From RGIG5612 sp045598285 (GTDB taxonomy: Bacteria; Bacillota; Clostridia; Lachnospirales; Lachnospiraceae), in contig JAZLLU010000012.1 in NCBI GenBank assembly GCA_045598285.1, forward strand, positions 78,782 to 142,781: a stretch of 64,000 nt of DNA, given 5' to 3'. Shown in pieces: positions 8,334 to 15,367 of this stretch (positions within the stretch are counted from its first letter, which is position 1; each line of letters begins with the position of its first letter). A program made the position numbers and the translations under genes. The notes under the pieces were generated by a model. The model ran no database searches, was not told the DNA's origin, and worked only from the letters and a program-made list of their open reading frames with translations.

Positions 8334-8753
8334 CTAGTAAGCCATTGTATAAAATTCATAAATGCTTCCATCTTTAAGATCAATGCCATCTGCCCCAACC
8401 ATGCTGTCTTCACCATCAACTTTGAACATCCAATATATTCCGTTTGTACCATCTTTTGCGCCGTTTATTGCTTTTATTAACGTTCCATAATCACTAATTT
8501 CATATTCAAATTTTTTAGAACCTTGAATAAATTCACCTAATGTTTTAGCTGATGTTTCAACAACTTCTTCTTCATTACAATTTGGCTCAATTAAATCATT
8601 TGAAATTTTAATTGTAATAGAAATAGTATCTTTGGATTCCGTTTTTTTGGTTTCATCTTCACCTGTTCCAACTGCCGCGCTACCACAACCAGTTAATATA
8701 AACGCACATATGATAGCAATTGATAGTACTACAAAAGTAATTTTTTTCTTCAT
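8334..8753 (-). CDS. DUF4430-type lipoprotein, candidate surface cobalamin binder
   Basis: The start is ATG 8753, after AGGAGG; an in-frame upstream start would lie inside the riboswitch terminator. A lipoprotein signal (ICAFILTGCGS) leads to a domain of about 90 residues with features of DUF4430. These are ISITIKISN, then TLGEFIQGSKKFEYEISDYGTLIKAINGAKD, then IYWMFKVDGEDSMVGADG and a final YEF. DUF4430 resembles the C-terminal domain of intrinsic factor and transcobalamin. As first gene after a cobalamin riboswitch and upstream of an ECF importer, it most likely captures cobalamins at the cell surface. Only this single domain is present. The binding role is inferred. Confidence 0.88.
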   Translation of the reverse strand: MKKKITFVVLSIAIICAFILTGCGSAAVGTGEDETKKTESKDTISITIKISNDLIEPNCNEEEVVETSAKTLGEFIQGSKKFEYEISDYGTLIKAINGAKDGTNGIYWMFKVDGEDSMVGADGIDLKDGSIYEFYTMAY

Positions 8754-8784
8754 AATGTTCCTCCTGATTTTAATAAAAACAAAA

Positions 8785-8810
8785 AGCTGCACACCATATG
8801 GTATGCAGCT
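8785..8810 (-). terminator. Riboswitch-linked intrinsic terminator
   Basis: On the minus strand an 11-bp stem (AGCTGCATACC pairing with GGTGTGCAGCT, including one G-U) with loop ATAT is followed by TTTTTGTTTTTATT. It lies between the cobalamin aptamer and the first gene, so it is the likely expression platform: B12-bound aptamer favours termination. Confidence 0.88.
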
Positions 8811-8829
8811 CCGTTTTCGCTACTTTAAT

Positions 8830-9050
8830 TACTTGTTATGCTGATTCCTCGCAACAAAACAATATGGTTTAGCAAGCATGTCTCCTGACTTACGTATCAT
8901 CATTTTATTCAACCTTCTCAAATAAAATTCAATGGTTGTCTATATGATAGACATTGAATAAAACTACTCGCTCACAGTGGCGGGTCCGCTCCGGATTCTC
9001 ACCGGATTCCATCTTAGCTTTAAAAAAATTCAAAGAACTTACTAACCTAT
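8830..9050 (-). ncRNA. Cobalamin (B12) riboswitch
   Basis: The minus strand carries the hallmark blocks of the cobalamin riboswitch in order: GAATCCGGTGAGAATCCGG (about 9009-8991), GCCACTGTGAGCG (8981-8969), an AT-rich peripheral hairpin, the B12-box core GTCAGGAGACATGC (8889-8876), and a 3' GCGAGGAATCAGC block near 8852. It precedes the DUF4430-ECF operon and a terminator. Exact ends are approximate. The family is expected to switch off transport genes when cobalamin is abundant. Confidence 0.95.
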
Positions 9051-9209
9051 TAAATTATCAATATCATCACTATAAATAAATTTGAAAAAATATGCAAGTC
9101 TTTTTTATCATAAGATATAAAACAATAAAAAAATCACCAAACAACTTAATAACATATATAACCTTTGTTCAGCAAACCTGCAATTTTTCTAGCTCTTTTA
9201 TTTCCGCTC

Positions 9210-9311
9210 GCGAAGCTGACGGCGCCTTAGCTAGTGAGAGCGCGCCGTCGCTTCGCTACTTACGGTGGCTAACTTTTACCAACAGTAGATATTCTTTCGA
9301 GTGCCACCTTA
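9210..9311. repeat. Two strong GC-rich hairpins in a non-coding gap
   Basis: In the roughly 900-nt gene-free stretch (9051-9954), 9210-9256 forms a 15-bp stem (GCGAAGC and GACGGCGC with GCGCCGTC and GCTTCGC, one bulged T). 9264-9269 pairs with 9303-9308 (GGTGGC/GCCACC, extended past one mismatch). Both are GC-rich islands in an AT-rich background. I see no supported gene here, and no U-tract that would make either a simple terminator. Confidence 0.7.
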
Positions 9312-9453
9312 GCTTATTGACTCTTTTACAAATAGGCTTTCTGCGTGTAAGTTTTATTTAAAATTTTAGAATACAAAAAAACTTAAAATCTGCGACCAGA
9401 CTCAATGAGGGAAATTAAGAAATAGCCACAAATCATTAAATATAGATAATTTT

Positions 9454-9712
9454 GTTGCACATTTTCATAAGAAATAGTTTGATTTTCACCACATATTTAT
9501 CTAAAGCTTATATTGTGTTGCACATTTTTTAATTTGTTTTTTGTAAACGTGCAACAAAAAGATTGCTATTAAAAGATTTGTGGTGAAAAGCCTTTGTAAC
9601 AGAAAGATTCTGTGCAACAAAAAGATTGCTATTAAAAGATTTGTGGTGAAAAGCCTTTGTAACAGAAAGATTTTGTGCAACAAAAAACAATGTTTTAATA
9701 AATTTGTTGCAC
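9454..9712. repeat. 63-nt repeat array with direct and inverted copies
   Basis: Two nearly identical 63-nt units start at 9549 and 9612 with GTGCAAC, and a third truncated GTGCAAC start falls at 9675, exactly one period later. Upstream, 9454-9523 is a diverged copy in inverted orientation; its GTTGCAC boxes at 9454 and 9517 are also exactly 63 nt apart, with CACCACA in the matching place. A last GTTGCAC is at 9706. The array is non-coding as far as I can judge; reading frames through it only reflect that 63 is divisible by three. Confidence 0.85.
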
Positions 9713-9721
9713 ACATTAAAC

Positions 9722-9790
9722 CAAGGCGGCTGGCGGACATAAGTGTTTTGGTCAGCCGGTGCAAGCCGGCGAATCGGCGTAAAGGAAACT
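9722..9790. other. GC-rich structured island beside the repeat array
   Basis: A short GC-rich block immediately follows the 63-nt repeats. It contains the alternative stems GGCTG/CAGCC, GCCGG/CCGGC (6-nt loop) and GCCG/CGGC. It could be a small RNA or the remnant of a mobile element. No promoter or ORF is convincing. Confidence 0.4.
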
Positions 9791-9858
9791 TCTAGCTATA
9801 GAGAAAAAATATTTCTACAAACCTTCGTATTTGTTTAATTAGAATGAATTTTAAAAAG

Positions 9859-9890
9859 AAAAATCCAGCCTTGCATTAAGCCGGATTTTT
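9859..9890 (-). terminator. Terminator after the Ig-like membrane protein gene
   Basis: Minus-strand AAAAATCCGGCTT pairs imperfectly with AAGGCTGGATTTTT. It closes the two-gene autolysin/anchor operon and lies 65 nt past its stop. It is nearly symmetric, so it could also act on the plus strand. Confidence 0.7.
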
Positions 9891-9954
9891 CCCTTTGATA
9901 TACTATCATATACTACGTTGGGAGGTACATGAATTTGACTAGTTTATAAATCTA

Positions 9955-11199
9955 TCAATCATTTTCTATATCTTTTGATTTCTTTGTTAAATCTATTAAA
10001 TCTAATTTGTCTGTCTCGTCAGGTTCGTTGTCTTCAATTGAATCAACTGATAAATCTATCACATCTAATTCATCTAAATCCTCTGACTCGTTTGATTCTT
10101 CTGGAATATCAAAATCGTCCTCATCATCCATTTCATTAAATGCAAACAATTCATCATCTTCGTAGTTCCTATCTTTTCTCCTTTTTGCAATAAGGATTAT
10201 TAAGAATATACCCATTATTACAACAGCAAGTGCAGCGACACCAATTACAATAACCATTGTTTTGTTAACGCTGTTTTTTGTTTCTTTAACTTCAGTTTTT
10301 GGATTAATTATACTTTCTAAGTCAGTACATCTTTGAATTGTATTTTCTACTGTGTCATATGAATAAAATCCTTCTTTGCCGTTAAGCAAAGCATATACAT
10401 AAACAAATTCTGTATTTTTAATATCTTTTGAAAGTATCGCGTTATGTGTTATATCGCCTAAAGCAATTTCTTTAATTTGATAATTATCAGGAACCTTAAA
10501 TGAACTAGGTATATTAAGAAGATAATAAGTATTTTTTCCTTGTTTTATCATCTTTGGCTCTTTAAATTCTTTTTTATCAACGTCATATGTCATAAAGACA
10601 ACTTCTCCACCTTCTTTTGGAGAAAGAGCATATAAAATAATTTCTACATTATCTGTAGTTACATATTTAGCAACATTAACCTTTTCAGTTCCATACGTTC
10701 CATCAGCTTTTGTAAATCCTTCTGGAAGCTTTATCTCGCTTAAATCAGCAAGAATTTTATATTTTACATCTCCGATAGTTACGCCAAGTGAAGTTTCCTC
10801 TTCTTTAGGTTGCTCATCACCACCATCACTAGTATTTTCCACAACGTTAACACTAACGGTAAGAACTCCCTCAATATCTTTATAACTTAAATCTGAAACA
10901 ACATACCCTATTTCAACTGTACCAGTTCCGATGCTGTTTCCAACAATAGTTACATAACCATTTTCACCTGGCTCCAGCCATCCATCGCCACTATTATAAG
11001 CAGTAACACAACCCGAGCTACTATTAACATAATATTTTCCAGTACAATCACCTGAAGAAACAGTAATTGTTACAGAACTGCCTACTCCAACAGTAACATA
11101 GTCTTGTGTATAAACTCCTGCAAAAGCATTTGTTGCAAAGAGCAACGATAAAAGCATTGATAAAATTATTACAACTGAAAATCTTTTAAATAACTTCAT
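9955..11199 (-). CDS. Cell-surface protein: signal peptide, Ig-like domain, TM anchor, acidic cytosolic tail
   Basis: This 414-residue type I membrane protein is not assigned to a named family. A signal peptide (to AFA, about residue 27) is followed by an Ig/Big2-like stretch of about 85 residues (DYVTVGVGSSVTITVS to VLTVSVNV). After a linker comes an unrecognised region of about 190 residues. One strong transmembrane helix near 335-360 ends in KRRKD, and the cytosolic tail of about 55 residues is very acidic. It follows the dockerin-tailed glucosaminidase by only 2 nt. It may therefore hold that enzyme at the membrane, but I cannot see a clear cohesin signature. Confidence 0.85.
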   Translation of the reverse strand: MKLFKRFSVVIILSMLLSLLFATNAFAGVYTQDYVTVGVGSSVTITVSSGDCTGKYYVNSSSGCVTAYNSGDGWLEPGENGYVTIVGNSIGTGTVEIGYVVSDLSYKDIEGVLTVSVNVVENTSDGGDEQPKEEETSLGVTIGDVKYKILADLSEIKLPEGFTKADGTYGTEKVNVAKYVTTDNVEIILYALSPKEGGEVVFMTYDVDKKEFKEPKMIKQGKNTYYLLNIPSSFKVPDNYQIKEIALGDITHNAILSKDIKNTEFVYVYALLNGKEGFYSYDTVENTIQRCTDLESIINPKTEVKETKNSVNKTMVIVIGVAALAVVIMGIFLIILIAKRRKDRNYEDDELFAFNEMDDEDDFDIPEESNESEDLDELDVIDLSVDSIEDNEPDETDKLDLIDLTKKSKDIEND

Positions 11200-11201
11200 A
11201 T

Positions 11202-12785
11202 TTATTTCCCTAAAATTGTATTTTTAATCTTTAAGTAATCTGCTGGACTAATTTTTCCATCACCTGTCGCATCAGCAGCTGTTTTTTTAGCCGAATCTGT
11301 AAAAGAATATTTGCCTAAAATAAAGTTTTTAACGATTAAATAATCTGATGGAGTGATTTTTCCATCACCATTAGCATCACCTTTTTTATATGTTGTTTGG
11401 GTTGGTGTTGGCGTAGGAGTTGGTGTTGGTTCAACCTTTTCTTCAGGTTTAGCCGATTTACCAGCAGGCTCCATTTTTATAGTTTCTCCACTTCTAGCTA
11501 TAATGTTGCCTTTAGAATCATATCTTTTACTTAACGAAGATGTATCAGCAGGACATGGGCAAGCGTCTTTAGGCATTGTTGTATAAACTGGAATACGTAA
11601 AGTTACCTTGCCTTTAGTGTCGCCACTAATAGCCTTCCTTAAGAAATATGCATTTCCAACTTGATCATAAACACCTTGTGCATACTGGTGATTAAAATTC
11701 TTATTTATAAGATTGAAATCCTTATAAAAGTAAGTATCTTGATTATTTGCTATGTATTCTGTTTTATATATATTTGCTCCACCAAGAATGGATTTATAAA
11801 CTGTATCCCACCCTTTGCTTTTAGCAAAATTAATTCCGTTATTAATTACTTCAGTGCTAGAACCACCATAAGCTCCATCATTAAAGAAGTTATAATAGCC
11901 CTTAGAACCATTACACAAAGTTCCTGCAGTAGCGCCCTGTTCTTGAACTAATATCGCTGCAATAACGTATGCACTAACACCAGAATTTTTTGCAGCTTGC
12001 AAAATAGTATCTGCATAAGTGTGCGTTCCCGTTGAGTCTGTATATGAGCCAGCCATAAAAGTTGACGCAACAATCTTCTTAACTAAATCTACACTTTCTG
12101 TACTAGAGAAAGTTTGTTTAGCAAAGATATACATTTTCTCTGTAGTAAGGAAATTTCTTGGGTCCATATAATATTCAATTACATCCACAGCAGCATCAGT
12201 CCATCCACCGCAGAAAGTATCCCAATATGTTCCATGGTATACCGATGGATTACAGCTTCTCCAAGAATTGCCGTCTGTTGAAAGTTCAACTAATTTTCTG
12301 TGATTTAAGGTTTCTTGATAAACGGCATCATCAAAAGAAATGCTTAAATAATCTGGGATAAATGAATAATTTGGATATACACTATGAATAGCCTTTAAGT
12401 ATGAATGATAGCTTAAAGGAAATTGTGCTAATTGATCTTCGAAAGTAGCTTCGGCTTCTTTGCTAGCACTTTCATCATGAACATTAATAATCCACTCACC
12501 AAAAACATAAGCAGTTTGGCCATTATAATTTATTTGATACCAAAGATCTCCATTGCTATCATAAGATGTACCTGTAATAACAACGTTCTGATAAGCAACA
12601 GTTCCAAGAATACTATAATTAGTGCTAGGGCCAGACCTAACATTCAAACAATATGAATCAACATACCCAATTGTTGATGCAAAAGTTTTTATTGGTGAAA
12701 CTATAATAAGAAAAAGTAGCGCAAAAGAAACAAGCGCACTTACGATATATAGCGATATAGGTTTAAGTTTTTTTGTATTCTTCAT
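11202..12785 (-). CDS. Secreted SH3-glucosaminidase with C-terminal type I dockerin
   Basis: This 527-residue secreted peptidoglycan hydrolase has domains in this order: signal peptide (to about 36), SH3 domain (about 38-98, CLNVRSGPSTNYS), and a beta-N-acetylglucosaminidase domain (about 150-400, with probable catalytic Glu in ILVQEQG and the conserved YYNFFNDGAYGG). A PTPTPTPT linker leads to a dockerin in the last 60 residues with two calcium loops (DANGDGKITPSDYL and DATGDGKISPADYL). It should cut glycan strands during wall turnover. The dockerin implies non-covalent docking to a cohesin-bearing partner. It is co-transcribed with the membrane Ig-like gene. Confidence 0.93.
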   Translation of the reverse strand: MKNTKKLKPISLYIVSALVSFALLFLIIVSPIKTFASTIGYVDSYCLNVRSGPSTNYSILGTVAYQNVVITGTSYDSNGDLWYQINYNGQTAYVFGEWIINVHDESASKEAEATFEDQLAQFPLSYHSYLKAIHSVYPNYSFIPDYLSISFDDAVYQETLNHRKLVELSTDGNSWRSCNPSVYHGTYWDTFCGGWTDAAVDVIEYYMDPRNFLTTEKMYIFAKQTFSSTESVDLVKKIVASTFMAGSYTDSTGTHTYADTILQAAKNSGVSAYVIAAILVQEQGATAGTLCNGSKGYYNFFNDGAYGGSSTEVINNGINFAKSKGWDTVYKSILGGANIYKTEYIANNQDTYFYKDFNLINKNFNHQYAQGVYDQVGNAYFLRKAISGDTKGKVTLRIPVYTTMPKDACPCPADTSSLSKRYDSKGNIIARSGETIKMEPAGKSAKPEEKVEPTPTPTPTPTQTTYKKGDANGDGKITPSDYLIVKNFILGKYSFTDSAKKTAADATGDGKISPADYLKIKNTILGK

Positions 12786-12842
12786 CTCTTAAATCACTAT
12801 GTCGCTGGGAGGCTTTTGGTGATTGAGGATGAATACACGAGT

Positions 12843-12871
12843 ATTATAAGTGTGATGCTACAATAAATCAA
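12843..12871 (-). promoter_or_regulatory. Promoter of the glucosaminidase operon
   Basis: Minus-strand TTGATT (12871-12866), a 17-nt spacer and TATAAT (12848-12843). The leader of about 50 nt contains an AATCAC/GTGATT stem whose loop holds CCTCCC, complementary to a Shine-Dalgarno sequence. Confidence 0.75.
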
Positions 12872-12914
12872 CAAAAATATAATGAACTTTTTGTTAACAA
12901 AAAATTACGAAAAT

Positions 12915-12937
12915 ATGGCAGGCTTTATGCCTGCCAT
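12915..12937 (-). terminator. Intrinsic terminator after the cytidylate-kinase-like gene
   Basis: The stem ATGGCAGGC/GCCTGCCAT has a 5-nt loop and is followed on the minus strand by ATTTTCGTAATTTTTT. It lies 26 nt downstream of the kinase-like stop codon. Confidence 0.8.
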
Positions 12938-12962
12938 AAATAAATATTCTTTTATTTTTTTA

Positions 12963-13583
12963 TTATTTGAACACTTTTACTAAACTATCAGCTAATGTTT
13001 CAAGATCAAAGTTTGTAGTATTAATACAAAGATCGTAGTTATCTTTATCTCCCCAAGTTTGGAGTGTGTAGTCGTTATAATATGCTCCACGTTCTCTGTC
13101 GATATGTTTTATTTGCTTAATAAGATTCTTTTCTTTAAGGTTTTCGCCTTCATGTTCTCTTTCAAGACATCTCTTAACTCTAAAATCCATATCAGCATAA
13201 ACAAAGATTCTAATTAATTTAATTTCACCTTGATCAGCTAAATCTTTTAAGATGTAGTCTGCGCAACGACCGATAATAACACAATTTGATTTAAGTGCCA
13301 TTTCTTTAATTATTTTTGTCTGAGCTGAAATAATTTGTTCCATCTGACGAATACGGAAATCAACATTAATATTTAATGACTGTTCAGCAACTATAGGAAA
13401 ATATCTTAAAGCCTTGCCTTCAACAATCTGACTAACATATTCTCTAGAAAGTTCAGTGTCTTCAACTATTTGTGTGATGATTTCCTTGTCATAATAAGCA
13501 TAGCCTAATTTTTCAGCTACCTTTTGACCTAATTCTCTTCCGCCAGAGCTAAACTGACGACCAACTGTAATAATAGTATTCAT
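12963..13583 (-). CDS. Cytidylate-kinase-like family protein
   Basis: This is a 206-residue P-loop protein of the cytidylate kinase-like family (Cytidylate_kin2), a group common in gut Firmicutes whose substrate is unproven. The opening ITVGRQFSSGGRELGQKVAEKLG is the family's modified nucleotide-binding loop. YYDKEII and the central VIIGRCADYIL with later RVKRCLERE match nucleoside-kinase-like regions. It is not the canonical cmk of rRNA-processing operons. It is preceded at 17 nt by the small membrane-protein gene, and the pair probably forms one unit closed by a terminator. Confidence 0.88.
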   Translation of the reverse strand: MNTIITVGRQFSSGGRELGQKVAEKLGYAYYDKEIITQIVEDTELSREYVSQIVEGKALRYFPIVAEQSLNINVDFRIRQMEQIISAQTKIIKEMALKSNCVIIGRCADYILKDLADQGEIKLIRIFVYADMDFRVKRCLEREHEGENLKEKNLIKQIKHIDRERGAYYNDYTLQTWGDKDNYDLCINTTNFDLETLADSLVKVFK

Positions 13584-13599
13584 ATATTTTTTTTCCTTT

Positions 13600-13812
13600 T
13601 TATTTTATTCTATCAAGTTGTCTTCCAGCAGCTTTTTTAATCTTTGCTCCAAAAGACTCATCAAAATTATCATAATTAAATCCCTGATCAGATAAATCAT
13701 CAGATTCTTCAGCATCAGATTTCTTTATAAATTTATCATATGCAAGGTAACCAGCGTATGCTGCTAAAGCTACAGCACCAACCTTAATTAAAGTACTACC
13801 TATTTTATTCAT
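13600..13812 (-). CDS. Small single-pass membrane protein, unknown function
   Basis: This 70-residue protein has one hydrophobic segment (about residues 8-25, VGAVALAAYAGYLAYDKF) and a charged tail with an acidic middle and a basic end. The GGAGGGATTATT ribosome site and a strong promoter just upstream support it as a real gene. I do not recognise a family. Its partner is the cytidylate-kinase-like gene 17 nt downstream. Confidence 0.75.
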   Translation of the reverse strand: MNKIGSTLIKVGAVALAAYAGYLAYDKFIKKSDAEESDDLSDQGFNYDNFDESFGAKIKKAAGRQLDRIK

Positions 13813-13840
13813 AATAATCCCTCCATGTTGTTATAAATTT

Positions 13841-13868
13841 ATTATAACTGCTTATAAAGTATAGTCAA
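13841..13868 (-). promoter_or_regulatory. Promoter of the small membrane protein / kinase-like pair
   Basis: Minus-strand TTGACT (13868-13863), a 16-nt spacer and TATAAT (13846-13841), about 29 nt before the start codon. Confidence 0.8.
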
Positions 13869-13870
13869 CT

Positions 13871-14023
13871 AAATTCCTATATAAAAAAGCATATCGCTTG
13901 CGATATGCTCGCGCTGAGCGCGGTTGCGTCAGCAACACACTTCCATTCGCGCGAGTGCGCATCCTTAGCGGAGCGTCTTTTTATATAATAGGAAATTCGG
14001 AGGAATTTCCTATTATATAAAAA
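13871..14023. repeat. Hairpin cassette with terminal arm repeats (MITE-like)
   Basis: A perfect 20-bp inverted repeat (13978-13997 with 14004-14023, loop CGGAGG) forms the right end. A slightly shortened copy of the same arm lies at 13871-13889 in inverted orientation. Between them are GCATATCG/CGATATGC, CTCGCGC/GCGCGAG and smaller stems in unusually GC-rich DNA. The arrangement looks like a small non-autonomous element or a structured RNA. It lies between the LysR terminator and the next promoter. Confidence 0.75.
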
Positions 14024-14024
14024 C

Positions 14025-14040
14025 AAGCCCAAACGGGCTT
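14025..14040 (-). terminator. Terminator after the HTH-only LysR gene
   Basis: The stem AAGCCC/GGGCTT with loop GTTT on the minus strand is followed by GTTTTTATA. It lies about 50 nt past the stop codon and directly abuts the long hairpin of the neighbouring cassette. Confidence 0.75.
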
Positions 14041-14092
14041 TATAGTTACTTCCATTTTCTTCTTTACTACTTTGTACTACTATTTTGCTATA

Positions 14093-14350
14093 CTATTTAT
14101 TCTTAATATTGTCTAATGCAATACGCATAGCTTGTCTGTTTTTTTCACAAACTTTAACCATAATTTTACCTTCTTCAGTAAGATGAACTTCTCTTCTATT
14201 TCTCTTAAATAATAGAATTCCCCATTCATCTTCAAGCATTTGTATTTGCCTACTTACTGTTGGTTGTGTTGTGAAAAAGATTTCTGCAGCCTTTGAAAAA
14301 CTTAAGGTTTCCGCGACTGCTAGGAATATGCCAACTTGCATGCTTGTCAT
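14093..14350 (-). CDS. HTH-only LysR-type protein
   Basis: This 85-residue protein consists only of the LysR DNA-binding domain: FLAVAETLSFSKAAEIFFTTQPTVSRQIQMLEDEWGILLFKR, then LTEEG and a linker helix. The effector-binding domain of about 200 residues is absent, and the frame ends cleanly before a terminator. ATG 14350 is preferred; an upstream in-frame TTG would begin inside the Shine-Dalgarno sequence. That ribosome site is GGGAGGGGGGGG, with eight consecutive G at 14358-14365. It may be a truncated remnant or a small dominant-negative or constitutive regulator. It lies downstream of the EamA gene on the same strand of transcription order. Confidence 0.8.
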   Translation of the reverse strand: MTSMQVGIFLAVAETLSFSKAAEIFFTTQPTVSRQIQMLEDEWGILLFKRNRREVHLTEEGKIMVKVCEKNRQAMRIALDNIKNK

Positions 14351-14434
14351 ACTGGCACCCCCCCCTCCCAAAATTTTTCATATTTTTTCACTGCATGAGT
14401 GCATATTCATTTTATCAAATCAAACGACTTGTTG

Positions 14435-15367
14435 TTATTTAAATTTCGTATTAGCTTTTTTTATATCAATTTGTGCAATTATTATTGATGCAAAAATAAA
14501 AGCACAACCATAAATTTCTTTCGTTGATAAAACTTCTTTAAGAAATAACCAACCAGCAAATACTGCGAACACAGCTTCTAGACTCATAATAAGAGCTGCC
14601 ATAGTTGGTTCTGTATCTCTTTGACCTAGTACTTGTAACGTATATGCGATTCCACTTGAAGCTATTCCCATATAAGAAAGAACAAGCCAAAGTTCTCCAT
14701 TTGCAAATAATTTTATCCATTCTCCTAACCCACCTGGATATGGAAGTATTTCTACAAACAAAGCAATAACAAATGTTAATATCCCAGCAAATAAAAACTC
14801 CATTCCGGAAAGTCTAAATCCATCAACCTTGCTGCCAAATTGATCAATAATAATAATTTGAAATGCAAAAGCTAAAGAATCTAGTAGCAATAAAGTGTCT
14901 CCAAGTCTAAATCCAAATCCTTCGGTCATGCAAAGGAAGTATAAACCAACAAGAGCAATAAACACTGCAATCCAAACATTTATTCCACATTTCTTTTTGA
15001 AGAATATTCCTATAATTGGAACAATCAAAATATATAGTGATGCTAAAAATCCTGCTTTACCTCCAGGAACACCAATATAAAGTGCAACTTGCTGCAAGTT
15101 TATTGCGACCGCAACAAAGAAGCCACAAACAATTCCAACAATAAACTGACGTTTTTTATCTTCTTTTTTTGGAGGGATTTCAGAAATTCCTAATTTATCA
15201 GTAAACGTCAAAACAATGCGAAGGAATAATGCGCCAATTAAAAGTCTAAAGGCGCCAAAAGTAAATGGGCCAATAAGATTCCCGCCTATTCTTTGCGCAA
15301 CGAAAGAACCACCCCAAATCAATGCTGCTATTAATAATAAAATTGGTCCCTTAACACCTTTTTTCAT
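14435..15367 (-). CDS. EamA/DMT-family transporter
   Basis: This 310-residue inner-membrane exporter or permease has about ten hydrophobic helices in two EamA repeats. The first starts LIAALIWGGSFVAQRIGG, and the second carries SLEAVFAVFAGWLFLKE. Substrates of the family are varied (amino acids, nucleobases, other metabolites) and cannot be told here. The start overlaps the ribF stop by 4 nt (ATGA), so it is translated as the last gene of the rimP-to-ribF operon, which is not a usual member. Confidence 0.92.
   Translation of the reverse strand: MKKGVKGPILLLIAALIWGGSFVAQRIGGNLIGPFTFGAFRLLIGALFLRIVLTFTDKLGISEIPPKKEDKKRQFIVGIVCGFFVAVAINLQQVALYIGVPGGKAGFLASLYILIVPIIGIFFKKKCGINVWIAVFIALVGLYFLCMTEGFGFRLGDTLLLLDSLAFAFQIIIIDQFGSKVDGFRLSGMEFLFAGILTFVIALFVEILPYPGGLGEWIKLFANGELWLVLSYMGIASSGIAYTLQVLGQRDTEPTMAALIMSLEAVFAVFAGWLFLKEVLSTKEIYGCAFIFASIIIAQIDIKKANTKFK

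Noticed and set aside
9092..9361. Possible short plus-strand gene in the gap after the riboswitch
   Set aside because: It runs straight through two GC-rich hairpins, has no ribosome site and no recognisable domain.
9454..9712. CRISPR array
   Set aside because: Units are adjacent with no unique spacers, orientation changes within the array, and no cas genes are present.
9501..9764. Repetitive frames on both strands over the 63-nt array
   Set aside because: Both exist because 63 is a multiple of three; there is no ribosome site, no conserved protein feature, and peptide repeats mirror the DNA repeat.
12786..12842. Known riboswitch (for example cyclic-di-GMP) upstream of the glucosaminidase
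   Set aside because: The leader is only about 50 nt and matches just one AAAGCCTCC-like fragment; the aptamer architecture is missing.
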